DNA from: Strongylocentrotus purpuratus
Taxonomy: Eukaryota; Echinodermata; Echinoidea; Camarodonta; Strongylocentrotidae
Direction of reading: 5' to 3'
NCBI RefSeq assembly: GCF_000002235.5
Contig: NW_022145596.1
Location: 31,966,140-32,030,139 of the forward strand
Length of the DNA: 64,000 nucleotides
This document shows positions 12,201-26,133 of the stretch, one piece after another. The notes under the pieces are model-generated. The model had not been told where the DNA came from. It worked only from the letters and a program-made list of their open reading frames with translations, and ran no database searches. The position numbers were made by a program, and so were the translations under genes. Each line of letters begins with the position of its first letter. Position 1 is the first letter of the stretch.

Positions 12201-15200
12201 ATCTCTTTTACTTTGCGAAATCATTTTCTAATTTTTAAGCTCAATTTTGTTTTAGGTTAATAGCCCTCACTAAAACTACATGGAGGTAAAGGACTGAAAA
12301 ATTGCAAATTTCCTCATGAAATCATTAAAACTGCACAAAGATGAAGTGTTTATTTTTGTAACAGTAATATATTAAAGCCCAAGTATCAAAACTTAATACT
12401 TTAATACTTTAATATACTCTATAACAAAACAAAAGTAGTTACAAAAATTGCTATTATATGAGATGAAGTATATCAGAACTCTTGTACAAACAAACGGTAA
12501 TAGACATCGCCATCATGATATGAAGACAGATTACGGACACACGGTGAAGGCAATGTTCAGCTAAGAGTAAATTTACTAATTAGGGACAGACGGACCTCAA
12601 GATCAGAAGACTTTTCATGATCCAACATACCTTCCTTATTCTCTGCAGTTCATCTTCTACGGCAGAAAACGATCGTTCTCTCTCCAGTACTAGAAGCTTT
12701 GAATTCGAAAGAATAAGATGATAAATATTTGACAGTTTTGTTTACACATATATACATGCACTATAAGTTCACCTAACAACAGAATCTGCTTATTTTATTT
12801 CTCATTTTCAAGTATACATAGGAGTGGATTATGCCTGTCTATAAGGTTGACATTAAAGTGAGATTTTAACTCAGTAGAAATGATTTCACTTTCACTCAAC
12901 ATGCACTTCCTAAAGGTTCCAGCCATAGTTATCTGATGCTTGAAACTCAACAAATTAAATACAGAAATTCTTTCAAACATCCTACTTATAATTCTTTTAA
13001 TAATTGTCTAAGAGTCGACTCCTCGTGACAAGAATGAAACACACTTTATTAATATCTTGAAAATCTACTATTGACTCATTAAAATTGTATAAAATTCCAG
13101 CCTGATTCATTACTCCCTAAACAAGGATTTTTTGTTGTTGTCAAAAGCACAAACCAAATAAAGACATCAGTGACAACTAGTTTTGATGAGAATGGTTTGT
13201 GTACAAGGTACGATTAAAAACAAGTGTTCTTTATTCAAATGATAAATCCTATGTTCTACTAACCTGGAGTTTCTCTGCCTCTATTATGGCATCATCTCTC
13301 TGTTTCCTAAGATTCTCCATCTCAGCATAGTAACCAGGAGCTGGAGCTACCACTGGAGGAGGTATGGGAGGAGGGGGGCTGGGGAGCTGAAGGAAGAAAA
13401 ACAGATGTAGTAGCTGTCAATCAATGTGTTTCTTACACACAAGAAATTTCATATCATTCTCCTAAATATTACGTTTTGTGTTATGAAATTGTACATCAAA
13501 GTTATCTCTTATGTGATATACAATTTATGTGCATGTTTCATATTTTGTTAACAATGATGTGCATCTGCACCTATGAAATTAAAATCTATATTCACAGCAC
13601 TAGTTTTTTTTTCTTCTTTTTGATCATTAATCATTTCACATTAACATAGTAGAGGCACATATATACGTTAAAAAGCATGTATCTATTCACATAATCTTTC
13701 CACAAATATATTGGTAATGCTCCTTGGATTTAGAAATGAGAAATACATCCAAATGAAGGTAGAGATAAGAATTTTAATAACAGTATCCCCGCTTCCACTA
13801 TTATCATTAAAGGTACTATTTTAGCCCCAATTGTGCACCACTCCCAGGTGCATCACAAGGGGTGTGGGTCATAATTGATGACTAAACAAGAATAGCATGT
13901 CTGCTACATCCTCCATTGTGAACATACAGAATTTGTGCCATTATAGTACCTCCAATAAATTTGTGGAATACTTGACTTGTACACCTTGGAAGGGACAGAT
14001 GGATGGTAAACATAGAAGAAGAGGACTAAGAACTGGGATGGTGTCAGACTTGATAGGTGCAGATCATATAAGTAAAAGGCTAAAGATAGAGAAGAATGGA
14101 GGAAGAATTACAGAGGGCTCTGGTGTATGGAAGTACCCAGAGTCATCTATACAGATAGTTTTGCCAACTTGATTTCAGTTGGATTCAACATGGCATATAT
14201 TCTTTTGTTTCATACGCGGTGAACAAAGCAATATTCGCCATTTTGTGCCCAACTAGAACCAGGTCGGCCAAACTCTCTGTATAAATGGCTCTGGACCTGG
14301 CCTTGACAGAGGACCAAAGAGTGACAGACGCCTGGGGAGTGGTTCACAAAGACTAAGATCAACTTTAAGTTGGACTTAACTATGGCAGGCCGTTCATGTC
14401 ACTGTTTGCTCTCACCATTAACTGGCATTGGTCTATCAAGTGACGTACAAATCATGGTCACAAATCTACAGAATTTACATTTGTTGATAATTCATTATCA
14501 AAGGAAAAAATATCATCTAAAGATCATAGTGGTGAGAGCAACCAGTGGCATGAATCAGAATGGCCTGCCATAGTTAAGTCCAACATAAAGTCGATCTTAG
14601 TCTTTGTGAAACACTCCCCAGGGGTAGGTGAGTCCTTACCTTTCTATGTTGGAATGGAGGAGGAGCAGAAAAATCAGTGACATCATACCCTCCGGGACTC
14701 AGTGATCCTGGTCCTATGTTACTATCATCAAGCTTCATGTTAAACAGTTGCTTAGCAACAGCTACAAACTCTGTCACAAAGAGAAGTGAAAGAGATTTTT
14801 TTTTAGTCCGCTGACAACTAAGTTGTCACGTTCCACATAGGTTTAATACATGTACAGGGACAACTTGTTTTGATGAGCAAGAAATTAAAAAGGAAAAGTT
14901 GCTTACTTGGAGCATTTTTCAAGCTAAATTGCTCACCGCTTCCATGTATTTTTTTCCCGCTGATGTATACATATTGAAAGAAGATTCTTACCTCCATATG
15001 GGACCATGCCGCTCTGATCTATACTCAGTCTTCTCAATAGTTCCTGGTTCTCACTAGGACTAGGATGGATCCCAAGATATTCCAGGGCCTGGACAAAAAC
15101 AATTTCATAACCGGTATTAAGATAATGTCTTGAGTATTAAAGAAAACAATGTGTGAGATTTGTAGAGACGAAATATGTACTTGTGTTCACTAGATTGAAA

Positions 15201-18200
15201 TATATCTACCATAAGTCAGGTGGCTTCAAACTTCAAACCAGATCTTCGACTTATCTTTTTAGAAAAATTTTAACATTTGGTTAATGTAACTTTACTATTC
15301 TCATTTATATAAATGAGAATTCAAATATATATCTCCCGGATAACGAAATAAATGAGGACCTGGTTTGTGTAGCCGTGTTTCAACATGTTGACAATCTATC
15401 TGATGCACTAAAACCATGAAAAAGCAGACATTTTAAACGTAATAACAAATCAGGAGTACATTTATCTGAAGCCCTGGAAGAAGTAGAAAACTATTATTTC
15501 CTGAACATGAACATCCTAATTTTGTCTGGTATCCATAGTGGAACAATACTTGTTTTATTCAAGATCTAAAAGTGTACTTTATAATATAGTTGTAAACGCA
15601 TAAGTACACACAGTCACAAGAATAGATCTAAAGTTATTGTCCGCATCAAATCTCAATCTGGAGAGAACAAATGCCATGACCTGGGGGGTGTTTCACAAAG
15701 ACTAAGATTGACTTTGAGTTGGACTTACTATGGCAGGCCGTTCATGCCACTAGTTGCTCTCGTCATTGGTCTCTCAATTATGATCTTTAGATAATATTTT
15801 TTCCTATAATAATGGACTATCAAAAAATGTAAATTCTGTAGATTTGTGACCACGATTGGTACGTCCCTTGAGAAACCAATGCCAGTAAATGATGAGAGAA
15901 AATAGTGGCATGAACGGCCTGCCATAGTTAAGTCTAACTTAAAGTCGATCTTAGTCTTTGTGAAACACCCCCTGGATCTAGAGAGAAAGATATGACAAGG
16001 TATCACTTACCACCTGAAGCTTATCAATCTTGAGCCTGACTTGTGGATCAATAGATAGTCGTCTGCTATGGGGGCGGGGCACCGGACTATGGGTGGGGGA
16101 TGAGGATGCAGAGAAGCTGATTGGTTGGTTGGTATAATGGCTAAGGTTGTATGGAGGAAGCACTGGGGAGGGGTCACCTCCTGGGGGTAAGGGCACCGAT
16201 GATCTCCTGTCAGAGACACCTGACAAAAAAAAAGTTGAAGGTATATTCAGAGTCATGTTTTATAGGATTTCTGACTGATGAACCAAAATTTATAACATGT
16301 AGCCATGTTTATCATTCTAATAAAAACAAGTCATCATTTCATACTCGATATATATAAATTACAGTTTGTATATGTTTACACATCGAAAGTAACAGAAACT
16401 TATACACAACTATGGACATCAGGAAAAAAGGTATCATCTTCAAATAATAATGCTACAATTAACCATGTAAACAAAAACTAAAACTTAGAGATTTCATATC
16501 CATAACAAGCTGCATATCTTTGGTTCTAGAAATCTAATAACTATTTTTTAGTTTTAGGAGGGTGGAGATGAAGAACAATTTCCTTCTTTTTCTCCATTAA
16601 ATCATGAAACATCTACAGGTAATAATAATAAAATGCCTTGTTTACCCAGGGTAGCCTCATCAGTATTCATACTGTTCTCCCTGAGGGCCCTGCAATCTTA
16701 TCATTACCAGGCTTTAACCGAGCTACCATGAAAAGGTGCTCAAGCATTCAAGGAGTTTCAAGGTAACACTGCTGCTGTTTTACCATTTGTAGTCACTCCC
16801 TCTGGTGTAGAGGTCATCTTAGGTTCCATGTATGTACCAGGTTGAAGGTGAGGAGGGAGGGCAGATGGTAGAAACATCTGGGCTTGGTTACCTGGCAAAG
16901 AATAATAAGCAGCCACCCTTATTTTTCTTGTTCACAATGATAATCATCATGGTACTGTGAACAAGACTTTGTCTGTATGATATGTGGTCATTCAAGACCT
17001 ACGGTGATTTTATCTGTGTTTCCTAAATAAAATGTCATGAGAAATTTCATTTTTAACTGCTCTCTATTTCTTTAAAACTCATTAAAAAACAAAGAGATGC
17101 ACAGCATGCCTCATATCCAGGAGTATACTAATAAATACAAGTACCGGTAACATTGGGAGCTTGAGGACTAAATCATTCAGGGCTGAATGTAAAATCATTT
17201 TGAAATCATTTGGAAATATGACCATATATTTCAATACTTTTTTTTCCCAGCACAAATCCTACAGCAAGAAATAAATTACTCACAAGGCAGGGGAATTGGT
17301 TACTAAAGATACATTAATTCCAAAAATATAAACTATACATTATTTGACTAACCTTGAAAGTGTGGATTCATTTCCATGTGAGTAGGAGGAAAGCTAGGGG
17401 CCGGTTGCCCTACAGCAGGGGATCTCCTCTCAGGTAACACCCCTCCCCCCATCATGGTAGATTCTGATGAGTGACTGGTAGTATTAGACTGCTGCAGGTG
17501 ATTCGATTGTGGTATAGGGGTGTTACCTTGCATGTGAGGATGAGGGACATTATTAGCAGCACCATTCCCTCTGGCATGTGGAGAGTGGTGAGAAGGAGAG
17601 TGGTGTTGAGGCAGTGACCTTTGACCTCTTGCATCACTGTGGATCATACCACTGAGTTGTGGGGATGAATGATGAGAATGGGGATGGGGTGACTGGTAAG
17701 GGGAACTGAGAGACTGGCTGATACCCGATGGGTGTGAGCTTGGGGTGTGGTCCCGGTCTTTGTTCACTGGTGTTCTACTACTGGGAATGTAGGACAAACT
17801 CACTGAATTCAAATCAGACCTGCAAAAAAACAATATAACAAAATACATAAATAGTAATAACAATAATATTCTGTGTTTATATAGCGCTCAATACATCGAT
17901 CCAACGATGTACCTAAGCGCTTTATAGATATATTATTACCCCGGTCATCGGATTCAGGCTTACCCACACACGATGTATGTACTCCACTCCCTGGGGAGCA
18001 TTCCAGCCAGTCGCCATTTTACAAGCGCACACTTGCTTGTCCAACCACATGAACTTTCGCATCCTACCGGGTACCCATTTAACACATGGGTGGAGAGTAG
18101 CAAGTGCAGGTAAATATCTTGCCAAAGGATATAACTTTTCAAGCTTCAACTTTACGCTGAAATGCATTAACTTCAGTTCCGAATTAAAATGCAATTTCTC

Positions 18201-21200
18201 TTTAAACCCCTGGAAAGCACTTAAGCTATCATAAACATTCAATGTTACTCAAATATCTCAGTGATGATCTAAATTGATATACTTTGAAAGAAATTGAACA
18301 TTAATTAAAAAATTTAAGCACTACATGTAAATCTCTATTCCTACTTGAAAGCATTTCACGTCCTATCTCAGTGGCAAACTTACCTAAGACTGATTCTTGT
18401 AACAATAGCTTGGGCATCTTTCAATGTCATTCCGGTTAATGAGTGGTCGTTGATAGCTACCAATTGGTCTTGGGCTCGAACTCGACCATCCTGCACATAG
18501 AAATTGAATAAACTTCTTAGTCTTAATCATGTATCCACAGCAAATTATGAGTAAAATCGAGACATGCCTCTTTTTTTCCGGTTTACCTATACTTTCAATA
18601 CTGCAATGGTAACTTAACCTGACCACCAAAGTCTACTATAATATCTAAATCAATCTTCCGCATTTCAAATATCTACTCCTACAATCACTACTACATATTT
18701 CACAAGATATCTAAGTTGACCAGAAAAACAATATTATTCTTTGCCATCCCTCTCTACGTCATATCTATTCCTATCTCCCCTACCCTAGCACCCAGCCCCC
18801 CCTCCCTTAATTGTGAACACCATCCTTACCTAAATGACATCTAGAAACCAATAAATATGAAGAATCCCAACAAAATCCACAACCTTATCTTCATATTAGT
18901 TTGCAGAACCATCTTTGGAGACTCAAAGTTTGTCAGTTCAGTGAATACGTGCAAGTTCTTTGCTGTGTGTGTAGTTGCCATTCACTTACACGTAAAAAAA
19001 ATAAACATCGCGGCATCTTACGGCAGTTTACCATGCCATATCTGAACAAGCCTTAATTATAAAAAATAATATCGCTAGTGACATTCGTTTGTCTCGCAAT
19101 GTATGGTCAACAAGTAATATATTTAGCATTATTAAGCCTTAAGTAGTTCAACAGATATTGTGAGCTTACCCTATAGCAGTCTCCTCCTTCCATGACCCTA
19201 TCTATAAAGATACCTGGACCTTCCTGATGATCACTACCTCCATACAGGTGTAGACCTAGACCAGATACCTTACTCACGATGATATGAAGTACACCTCTCC
19301 TGAAATCAAATGAAATAACAGCTCATAACTGAAGTATGTATGAATGCTGAATGTATGATGATGATTGTAACTTGTCTATTCATTCAGGGCTCTGTCCTGT
19401 AAAGAGTTCCGACCAACTGCAACCCACTTTAAGACGGTGCCAAGAAACTTATAACATTCCTCATCGATTGCAAAGTTAAAGTAACCTATGTTCTATGCGA
19501 ATGACTGATAGCAAACTCAAGATGAGTTCTGACAGGTTCTGACCAACTGCGACCCTTTATAAGACAGGGCCAAGAAACTTATGATAAGAGAAGCAAAAGA
19601 GAATGAATGAATACAACACACACATGGGAGGAAATATTAAACGGCCCCAGATGGCGGATTCATGAAATCTGCTGAAAACAAAAAAGATATTGATTTGTAT
19701 CATGTTCACAATGCCTTTCTTGTTTTCAGAAAATGATACTGATGTTGAATGTGGTTTTCATAACCAAATGAAAACAAATGAGCTCAAATTAAATCAAATT
19801 AAATCATATGATATCTAATAAAATCATATGATATCAAATGAAATCATATGATATCAAATGAAATCATATATCAAATGAAATCATATGATATCAAATGAAA
19901 TCATATGATATCAAATGAAATCATATGAAATCATATGAAATCATCAAATGAAATCAAATGAAATCAAATGATATAAAATGTAATCAAATGAAATCAAATG
20001 TAATCAAATGAAATTCAATCACTTTATTGAGGACAACCTACCTTCTACCATCATTGTCTGATTGGTCGGCTGATGTGAATGATTCTACACTGGAGGTTGG
20101 TGAGGAACCTTGAGATGATAAACCTGGATCTGGTCGTATAAAAAGAACATTCTTCTCCATTGATATCATACTTATTATTGTTACCACACATGTATTAAAA
20201 TATCAATGTCATGTAAAGTATAGATGCACCCCCCCCCCCCCCCCTCCTTTCAAAAAAGAAACAATACAGAACATAATAGCTGATGTTTACCTGTGATTTA
20301 GACACAAGATGCACTAAATGGTACAGCTCATGGTATAGCAGCAAATAAGTAAAAAATATGCCCCCAGAATCTTCCATTGAGAGGGAGAGGACCAAGAATA
20401 TGTATACACATCATGGAAAAAAACATATTACAATGGTCTTGCAAAGAGTGAATACTACAAAAGATTGAGCATCATTTTAAAACTATCACAAGAAAAATTC
20501 AAAGTACATGTAGGTTTAAATACTTAGAATGCCCCTTTCTAAAATAGAGATAAGTTACCAATAAAATATATGACAAAGGATACAGATACCGGTCAATCAT
20601 TTATACTTAGTTTCATTTTTTGGAATTCCAACATTGAGTAGTTTCTATTCATAAAAAAGTATGTGAGAAAGAGGGCCTGAAGTGAAGGTTCCACACTACA
20701 TTATAACAATGGATTCAAAGAATCATAAAGACAATTTAAGAAGTCAACTTACATGCTAGTCTATGAGCACTTGATGAGGTATAACTAGTAGAAGCTGAAC
20801 TGGAACTGAGCCCAGATGATCGTCTTGCTAACTGATTCTCTATCAGCCTCTTAAACCTCCTCCTATGGTAGTGTTAATGATGTCAAAGAAAATAACATAA
20901 AAATTAATCAATTATATTTTTTTTAAGTTGAGCTTCACGTCATGCTAGATTTGGTTTGCTGTCTATGGCGCAGTTCTTAGGAATTATACAGATTTTAAAC
21001 AAATTGATGCCGGTAATTAAAAGACCACTGCCAACTAGGGTTACAAACAGTACATCTTGCACTTTATATAAGTTCAATAATATTTTGTTTTTTTAATGTT
21101 ACGTCCTAAAAAAATGTTCATTACTAGAAAATTTTCAGTCATTATTCAGTCAATTTATCTATTAGTTACACATTAATCAATTTACAAGGGCTCTCACTGA

Positions 21201-23973
21201 CTTTTTCCTTAACATCTTTTCCCATAGTTGAGGATGTTGCAATTGGAATATAAAGTTATGACTGAAGCAGACAGGGAGAATACTTACAATGTTTGTGGAC
21301 CTCTAGAGACAACAAGTGTTACACGGTTTGAAGCTGAAGCACTACGTAGCAACTGTACAGCCCTGCAAAAACACAACAAAGAGAAAGTTATCTGTATCTT
21401 CTTCAAAATAATTCAATCCTAAAATATGTCTTTCATTGGATAAACCACATTTCTAGATAGCTTTAATGAAATCAATATAACACACAATCAGCAGTAAGAA
21501 AGAAGGGAAAAAAGTTTTTAAAAAAAGAAAGAATGAAAGAAAGAAATAACAAGAGTTTTGATGTATGCCCAGCAAATGACTTGAAAAGGTAAATGCCCGA
21601 TTAGAATCATATTGCACTCTTTTAAGAACTTTTGATATCTATTGACAAGGAATTTTTAATATTGATTCCTATTATTATCTCAACAAGGTAAACACATCCA
21701 ATATTAGCTACCTATAGTATTCTACATGACTAATTTGACATCTACACCATACTGTAATATTCCAATTATTCCAAATCATAGAATGACTAGAGATTAGATC
21801 ATTGTGAGATGCTCACCTTTCATTTGAAACCATGTTCAGACTCTCATTGTTGACACTCTTGATCTGATCTCCTTCATGAAGATGTCCTGCCAAATACAAA
21901 ATCAAGATATAATACAGAAGATAAAGTAATCTTGCCTTTAAAAGAGTTTTATTAGATGTATTTTCTTGAAATCTGTCAGCTAAACATCATGAAAATGAGT
22001 TACACTGTACAGTGTCATAAGAAAAATATGCTTTCATCTACATGTACAATAAATCCTCTAGCTGAAAATTAAATGCCAAGGCTTTGGTAGCACAAGTATA
22101 GTACCGCATCAGCCTTAAACCTTGAATGTTGTTACTTAGCGAAGAGAAGACAGAAACAAAATTTATCATCTAATATTCTATATGGCTATGCAAGACTTTC
22201 GGTGATCTCTTTTCAAAGGCGCATCTTTACAATATGAACCAGCACACAAAGCTCACAGCTACAATGCAAAAGCTTACAAATGGTTAGGTAATGTTTGAGA
22301 GGATTAAATTTCTACATCCATTTAGTGTGAGATATTGACTGTGCTGAAACCAAGCAAAGTCAGATTAGCTTACGCTCTTTCAATTTTTTTTTCTTCTGAG
22401 ATGACTTACCGCTTTCTGATGCTAGCCCTCCTGGAATCACTCTCTTAACAAATATCCCAAAGTCATTATCAGCAACATCCTCACCGTTACCTCCAACAAT
22501 CTTGATCCCTGACAGATAGAAATAAATATGTCAAAATGATAATTTATGATCCTCACATTGACCTCTATTTACCAAAATATACATGTACTCAAACCATTTA
22601 AAGGATTTTGTATGTATCCCCCAACTTCTCATTGATAATTCATATCCTTGCAAACTTCTGACATCTATTCTTATTTTGAATCAAGTTTCAAGCAGATCCA
22701 GACTCAGATTACACAGTGAAAATCCTACAAGCACTCTTACATTAATGCAAAAATATCTTCAGAGGTCCATGTTATCATAAAACATTCTAATGATTCTATT
22801 TCTACATTTTTTACCTAGCAATATCATGGCATTGTCTAATCCATCAGGGTCTTACATACCACTGAATTCATAATAACTATTTCATCTCACAAGCATGAAA
22901 AGTACAATGATCATTTTCAATACACAATATGAATTATTTGTATAGAATGCATTCATATTCACTGATAAATGAAAATACACAGTAAATCCCTTTTTTTACG
23001 AAACACTCAATATAATAATGCCCTTTCACGAATATTCCTATAAAAATAGATTAAATATATGAACATAAAAAGATACATCCTACTCTTTTCACCAATTAAA
23101 AATTTCAATATAAGATCTTACCTAATCCTGTTTTGCAATTACTGAATACAATGGTGTCTGTCTCTTCAAAATGTTGTGGACTATGTGCTGGTGATGAACT
23201 ACTCTCAAGAGCACTGAATAACATAAGCAAAAGATGATCTAAACATTTAAAAGGACCTTCCACAAATTTACTTTTGATTTGATACACATAATCCTTGTTA
23301 AACTTGCTTGTCAAAAACTAACAGTTAATTTCAGAGTTTCATAATGGAGATATAAACAAATTATCAAAATAAATCAAAAATATAAAAAATCGTTTTGCTT
23401 AAATTCCAACTACATATCATAATTCATTAAAGCAGGAAAACTGGACTTAAGTTTTGTCAAGAAAAAAAATTATGTTGGCTAAAATAATCCAAAGATGTGT
23501 GATATTCCATGTAGGGATGATTGAAGGAGAGTTTCTACTTCTATGATAGTACACAGGATGAAATGCCGAAAGATGTGAACTTAAATGCAAATTACTGCAT
23601 GCTTGTAGGTACATTGAATATCATGCAAGTAAAAATTCACAGCTGCAATCAAATATGACTAACGTTTAACAATTATTATATACCATAGATACCAATAATA
23701 TTAATAATAGCAACATTTCTTAAAGGCTCATATCCATTCCCAAGGAATGTTCAAGGAGCATTACAAAATATGTCTAGGTGTACCAAACAGTATTTTTAAT
23801 TTTTTTTTTACAAGAGTATAACCTATAGTGGCTTATGTCTCAATTACTCAAATAATATTTATTCCTTTATTAAGCAAAATATAGAGTTTTTTCTGTTCTA
23901 AATTTGACTGTTGTTTTTCGTAATGATTTTCCTACCTGATTTCAGCATCAGTCAATGTTACAGACTCAGACAT
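9210..23973 (-). CDS. stxbp4: Syntaxin-binding protein 4 (Synip)-like protein with two PDZ domains, coiled coil and WW domain
   Basis: Twenty-two exons on the minus strand, 5' to 3': 23936-23973, 23122-23213, 22410-22508, 21817-21886, 21288-21362, 20753-20862, 20042-20129, 19170-19299, 18384-18490, 17353-17819, 16784-16891, 16011-16219, 14992-15088, 14640-14770, 13264-13386, 12631-12696, 11722-11910, 11193-11318, 10915-10958, 10126-10274, 9546-9603, 9210-9309. They sum to 2676 nt (891 aa), with every junction in phase. PDZ1 is about residues 38-110 (GLGIKIVGG to VTLVVSRG) and PDZ2 about 180-265 (VSGLGLHLYGG to DAQAIVTRI). A long Pro/Ser/His-rich linker follows, then an EF-hand-like segment (LEYLGIHPSPSENQ to GEFVAVAKQLF), a coiled coil and a WW domain (LPHGWEETYTLDGTKYYL, then TTWIHP). 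Human STXBP4, a syntaxin-4 binder, has one PDZ and about 553 aa; gene order of EF-like, coiled-coil and WW parts matches it. The ATG at 23973 lies eight bases after a splice acceptor, so a noncoding 5' exon is expected. The boundary at 20129 is the least certain. Confidence 0.92.
10278..10533 (-). mobile_element. tRNA-derived SINE in stxbp4 intron
   Basis: On the minus strand the head reads GGTCTAGTGGATATGTCACC (A-box-like) then GGTTCGCGTCCC (B box), followed by a SINE body containing an AGCGC motif and a (TTATTATGATGATG) tail. The tail ends within a few bases of the acceptor for exon 10126-10274. A related fragment lies at 16618-16770. Confidence 0.65.
10665..10738. mobile_element. Short palindromic MITE, family B, uninterrupted copy
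   Basis: Ends CTGTTTATAGCCAGAAGGGC and GCCCTTCTGGCTCCAAACAG form inverted arms around a short centre containing GTATATGAGTTAATG. Other copies are at about 38308-38388 and, split by an insertion, at about 55617-56070. This copy supplies the empty site for that insertion. Confidence 0.7.
14331..14622. mobile_element. Family C MITE, full-length copy
   Basis: Ends CCTGGGGAGTGGTTCACAAAG and its mirror CTTTGTGAAACACTCCCCAGG are inverted repeats, and the inner arms carry GGCAGGCCGTTCATG and its partner. The element is 292 bp with no coding capacity. It lies 17 bp from the donor of stxbp4 exon 14640-14770. Confidence 0.82.
15680..15975. mobile_element. Family C MITE, full-length copy
   Basis: Ends CCTGGGGGGTGTTTCACAAAG and CTTTGTGAAACACCCCCTGG are inverted repeats about 296 bp apart, and the interior matches copies at 1062-1318 and 14331-14622. 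It sits in the stxbp4 intron just downstream of exon 16011-16219. Confidence 0.85.
16618..16770 (-). mobile_element. SINE fragment related to the 10278-10533 copy
   Basis: Shared motifs include CCGAGCTACCATGAAAAGGTG, matching CGAGCTACCCTGATAAGGCG in the other copy, and an A/T trinucleotide run at the edge. The tRNA-like head is missing. It ends 13 bp from the donor of stxbp4 exon 16784-16891. Confidence 0.45.
17850..18135 (-). mobile_element. SINE or short interspersed element with AGCGCT-rich tail, stxbp4 intron
   Basis: Read on the minus strand it begins near 18135 (CTTTGGCAAGATATTTACC), passes through ATGGGTACCCGGTAGGATGC and ends in TAAAGCGCTTAG, an inverted AGCGCT motif and a (TATTATTGT) tail at about 17850-17870. 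Similar AGCGCTTAGAG plus ATT-repeat endings occur at 46235-46310 and 49027-49092. The family name is not assigned. Confidence 0.6.
19790..20027. repeat. ATCAAATGAA-type minisatellite
   Basis: Dense degenerate tandem copies of AAATCAAATG and AAATCATATGATATC, roughly 10-15 bp units, fill this stxbp4 intron segment and end about 15 bp from the donor of exon 20042-20129. Confidence 0.85.
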
Positions 23974-25086
23974 CTTGCTCCCTGCAAAACAAAATAGAGA
24001 CATCAATTCAAAAATAGAGAAACCAATTCAATGGCTATAAATGTCGCCTGCCTAAGCAGCCTGCCATTAGTGACCTACAGTGCTTGAATTCATTTTATTT
24101 CCATTTTGTTCTCTCAGCAATACTGAGTTTTCTTTATTTTCTTATATTTATAATACGCGTTAGCATTGCACTATGCGTTACTGGTGTGAGATTTTCCAGG
24201 TTTTTGCACATCATAGTTGCGCAATTAGGACAGAGCTTTTAGTTTTAGTGGCTTATTTTTATTGACTCAGTTTATTACTGGAAGTGCCGACACTACCGCT
24301 GTGGAAAACAAAAAATGATCAAAACCTTGGATTATAACTGGAAATATCAGAGGTTAATCCTAATTACCTCTAAAATGTATGATAGTGATTTTTTTAGAGT
24401 AAATTTATGAATATGATTAATTTGGGTTAGTATAGTCTATAGGCAGTTCTATAGCCTACAATATTGAGGGCATGCTTCACAAGTGCATGTTGAGACCAAA
24501 AGCTGTGACCCACTTCAAAAGCTAAACAATATAAAACATAAGAATGATCAGCAATGCTGTACATGGAAAATTAAGTCTGATGATGAAGTTTAAATTTTTT
24601 TAAGAATCCAATACCTAATTTGTCAAGAAACCAGAAAAAATCAAATTAAAGGTGACAAGTATGATCCTGTGTGCTTTTATCGGATTGCAAACATTTGAAA
24701 TTAGCCTTCCTGTACTGCAGTCCGATGTGTTACGATGTGCAGATGGTTCATTAGGGGTTATTTCTTAGGCCATCCACCCATGGCAGCAATTTATTTCCAT
24801 ACATAAAACACAACTCATAAGTTATCCTAAATACTTAATTTTTGATTCATTTGCAAACAATTTTTGTGGAAAAAATCTAACAATTTAAATTGAAACTGCA
24901 ATTGTATTATCATATGGCAGCTATTCACTTGAAGTTGAATGGTCACAGTCACACTATTTTCTCCCATTGTGCTCATTTTTTCGTTCATTGTTTGTTGCAT
25001 CACTTGACGTTGACCCCTCATTTTAAAGTATTTTAAAAGCACTTCCTGACTAAACAAAATTCATTAAAATTAACACAAGTCATAAC

Positions 25087-25352
25087 CAGGGCTGTCAACC
25101 CTCCCCCAATTGGAGGGAGTCTCTCGCCACCACACTCATTCTCCCGCTCTCCCACAATCTCCTGCAATCTCCTGGTTTATGAAAAAACCTCCAACCAGAC
25201 ATGTAAAATGAACCAGCGTACTTGGGGGGGGGGGGAGTAGTGAGCACTTGGATTTGTTTTTTTCTTACTCAACACCCCCCCCCCCCCTTTCCCTGTTGAG
25301 CAACAAAAAAAATGCATATGATTGAAGCAGTTCCCCAAAGTTGACAGCCCTG
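25087..25352. mobile_element. hAT-like MITE in stxbp4 upstream region
   Basis: Inverted ends CAGGGCTGTCAAC and GTTGACAGCCCTG are separated by 240 bp that includes G- and C-runs. Ends of the CAGGG type are usual for hAT elements. No clear 8-bp duplication is visible, possibly because the adjacent 25357 element changed the right flank. Confidence 0.6.
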
Positions 25353-25356
25353 CATA

Positions 25357-26133
25357 GAGTAAAGGAGCCCGTTTTTCGGCCACTTAAGACAAAATCCTAT
25401 TTTTAGGACTCTTTACTTCCTATTTATTATCATTTCTTGTTCAAATCATGAAGCAAATATTATTATTATTTAAACAAAAAAAGAATCCCAGAAAAAAATC
25501 ACGAATTGCCATGACAATATTCATTTCAATTTTCACTGTTTTGGAGCCAGTTATCAGCCGAGCGTTTCAGTTTACGGCCGCATGTACAAAGTCAATAGGA
25601 AGCGCTCGCGCGCGCCGTGCGTTTTCGCGCTGATGTACAGCACGAGCGGGCGGAGCAGGTATCCCACGCCGGAGCTCCCTGGTGCTCGCCTGGCCGAAGA
25701 CAGGCACAGCGGTGATCGGAAGTTGGAATCTGAATTAGACAGAGATATCGTGTGTGCGTCGCGGTGTGCGGCTGCATTGATTTAATACATGCGATGAGAT
25801 ACTTTTGAGCTTGCGACTAGCACAAAATCGGGCTCTAAATCTGAAAAATACTTGAAATAAAGCTCATTTTATGGTACCCATATTTCTTACAGACACGCGT
25901 AAGATACTCGATTTTTCAGATTTGGGTAGCGGGACCGGCGATTACATCGCTAAAATGTGATATTTTAGGATATATTTTCCATTGCAAATGTGGTTTTTCA
26001 GTGACACTGGCATGGTATGGTATGTGTGGGATATGTGTTATGCTATTATGCGATGTATTTTAGAGTGATTTTACCTTGCATCCAACCAATCGGCCGAAAA
26101 CTGGAGCTGGCCGATTACCGGCTCCTTTAGACC
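25357..26133. mobile_element. CpG-rich TA-flanked element, copy 1
   Basis: A 777-bp unit repeated almost exactly at 46501-47275. Its start GAGTAAAGGAGCCCG mirrors the end CGGGCTCCTTTACTC seen in copy 2; in copy 1 the right end is slightly mutated. TA flanks both sides. The core (about 25560-25770) is strikingly CpG-dense, with GCTCGCGCGCGCCGTGCG, in an AT-rich setting. No protein or RNA gene is recognised, so it is presumably non-autonomous. It lies between the divergent stxbp4 and Maf-family genes. Confidence 0.85.

Noticed and set aside
25448-25785. 61-67-aa ORFs repeated at 46591-46928
   Set aside because: They exist twice only because the mobile element is duplicated; both strands are open through CpG-rich low-stop sequence and no protein family is recognised.
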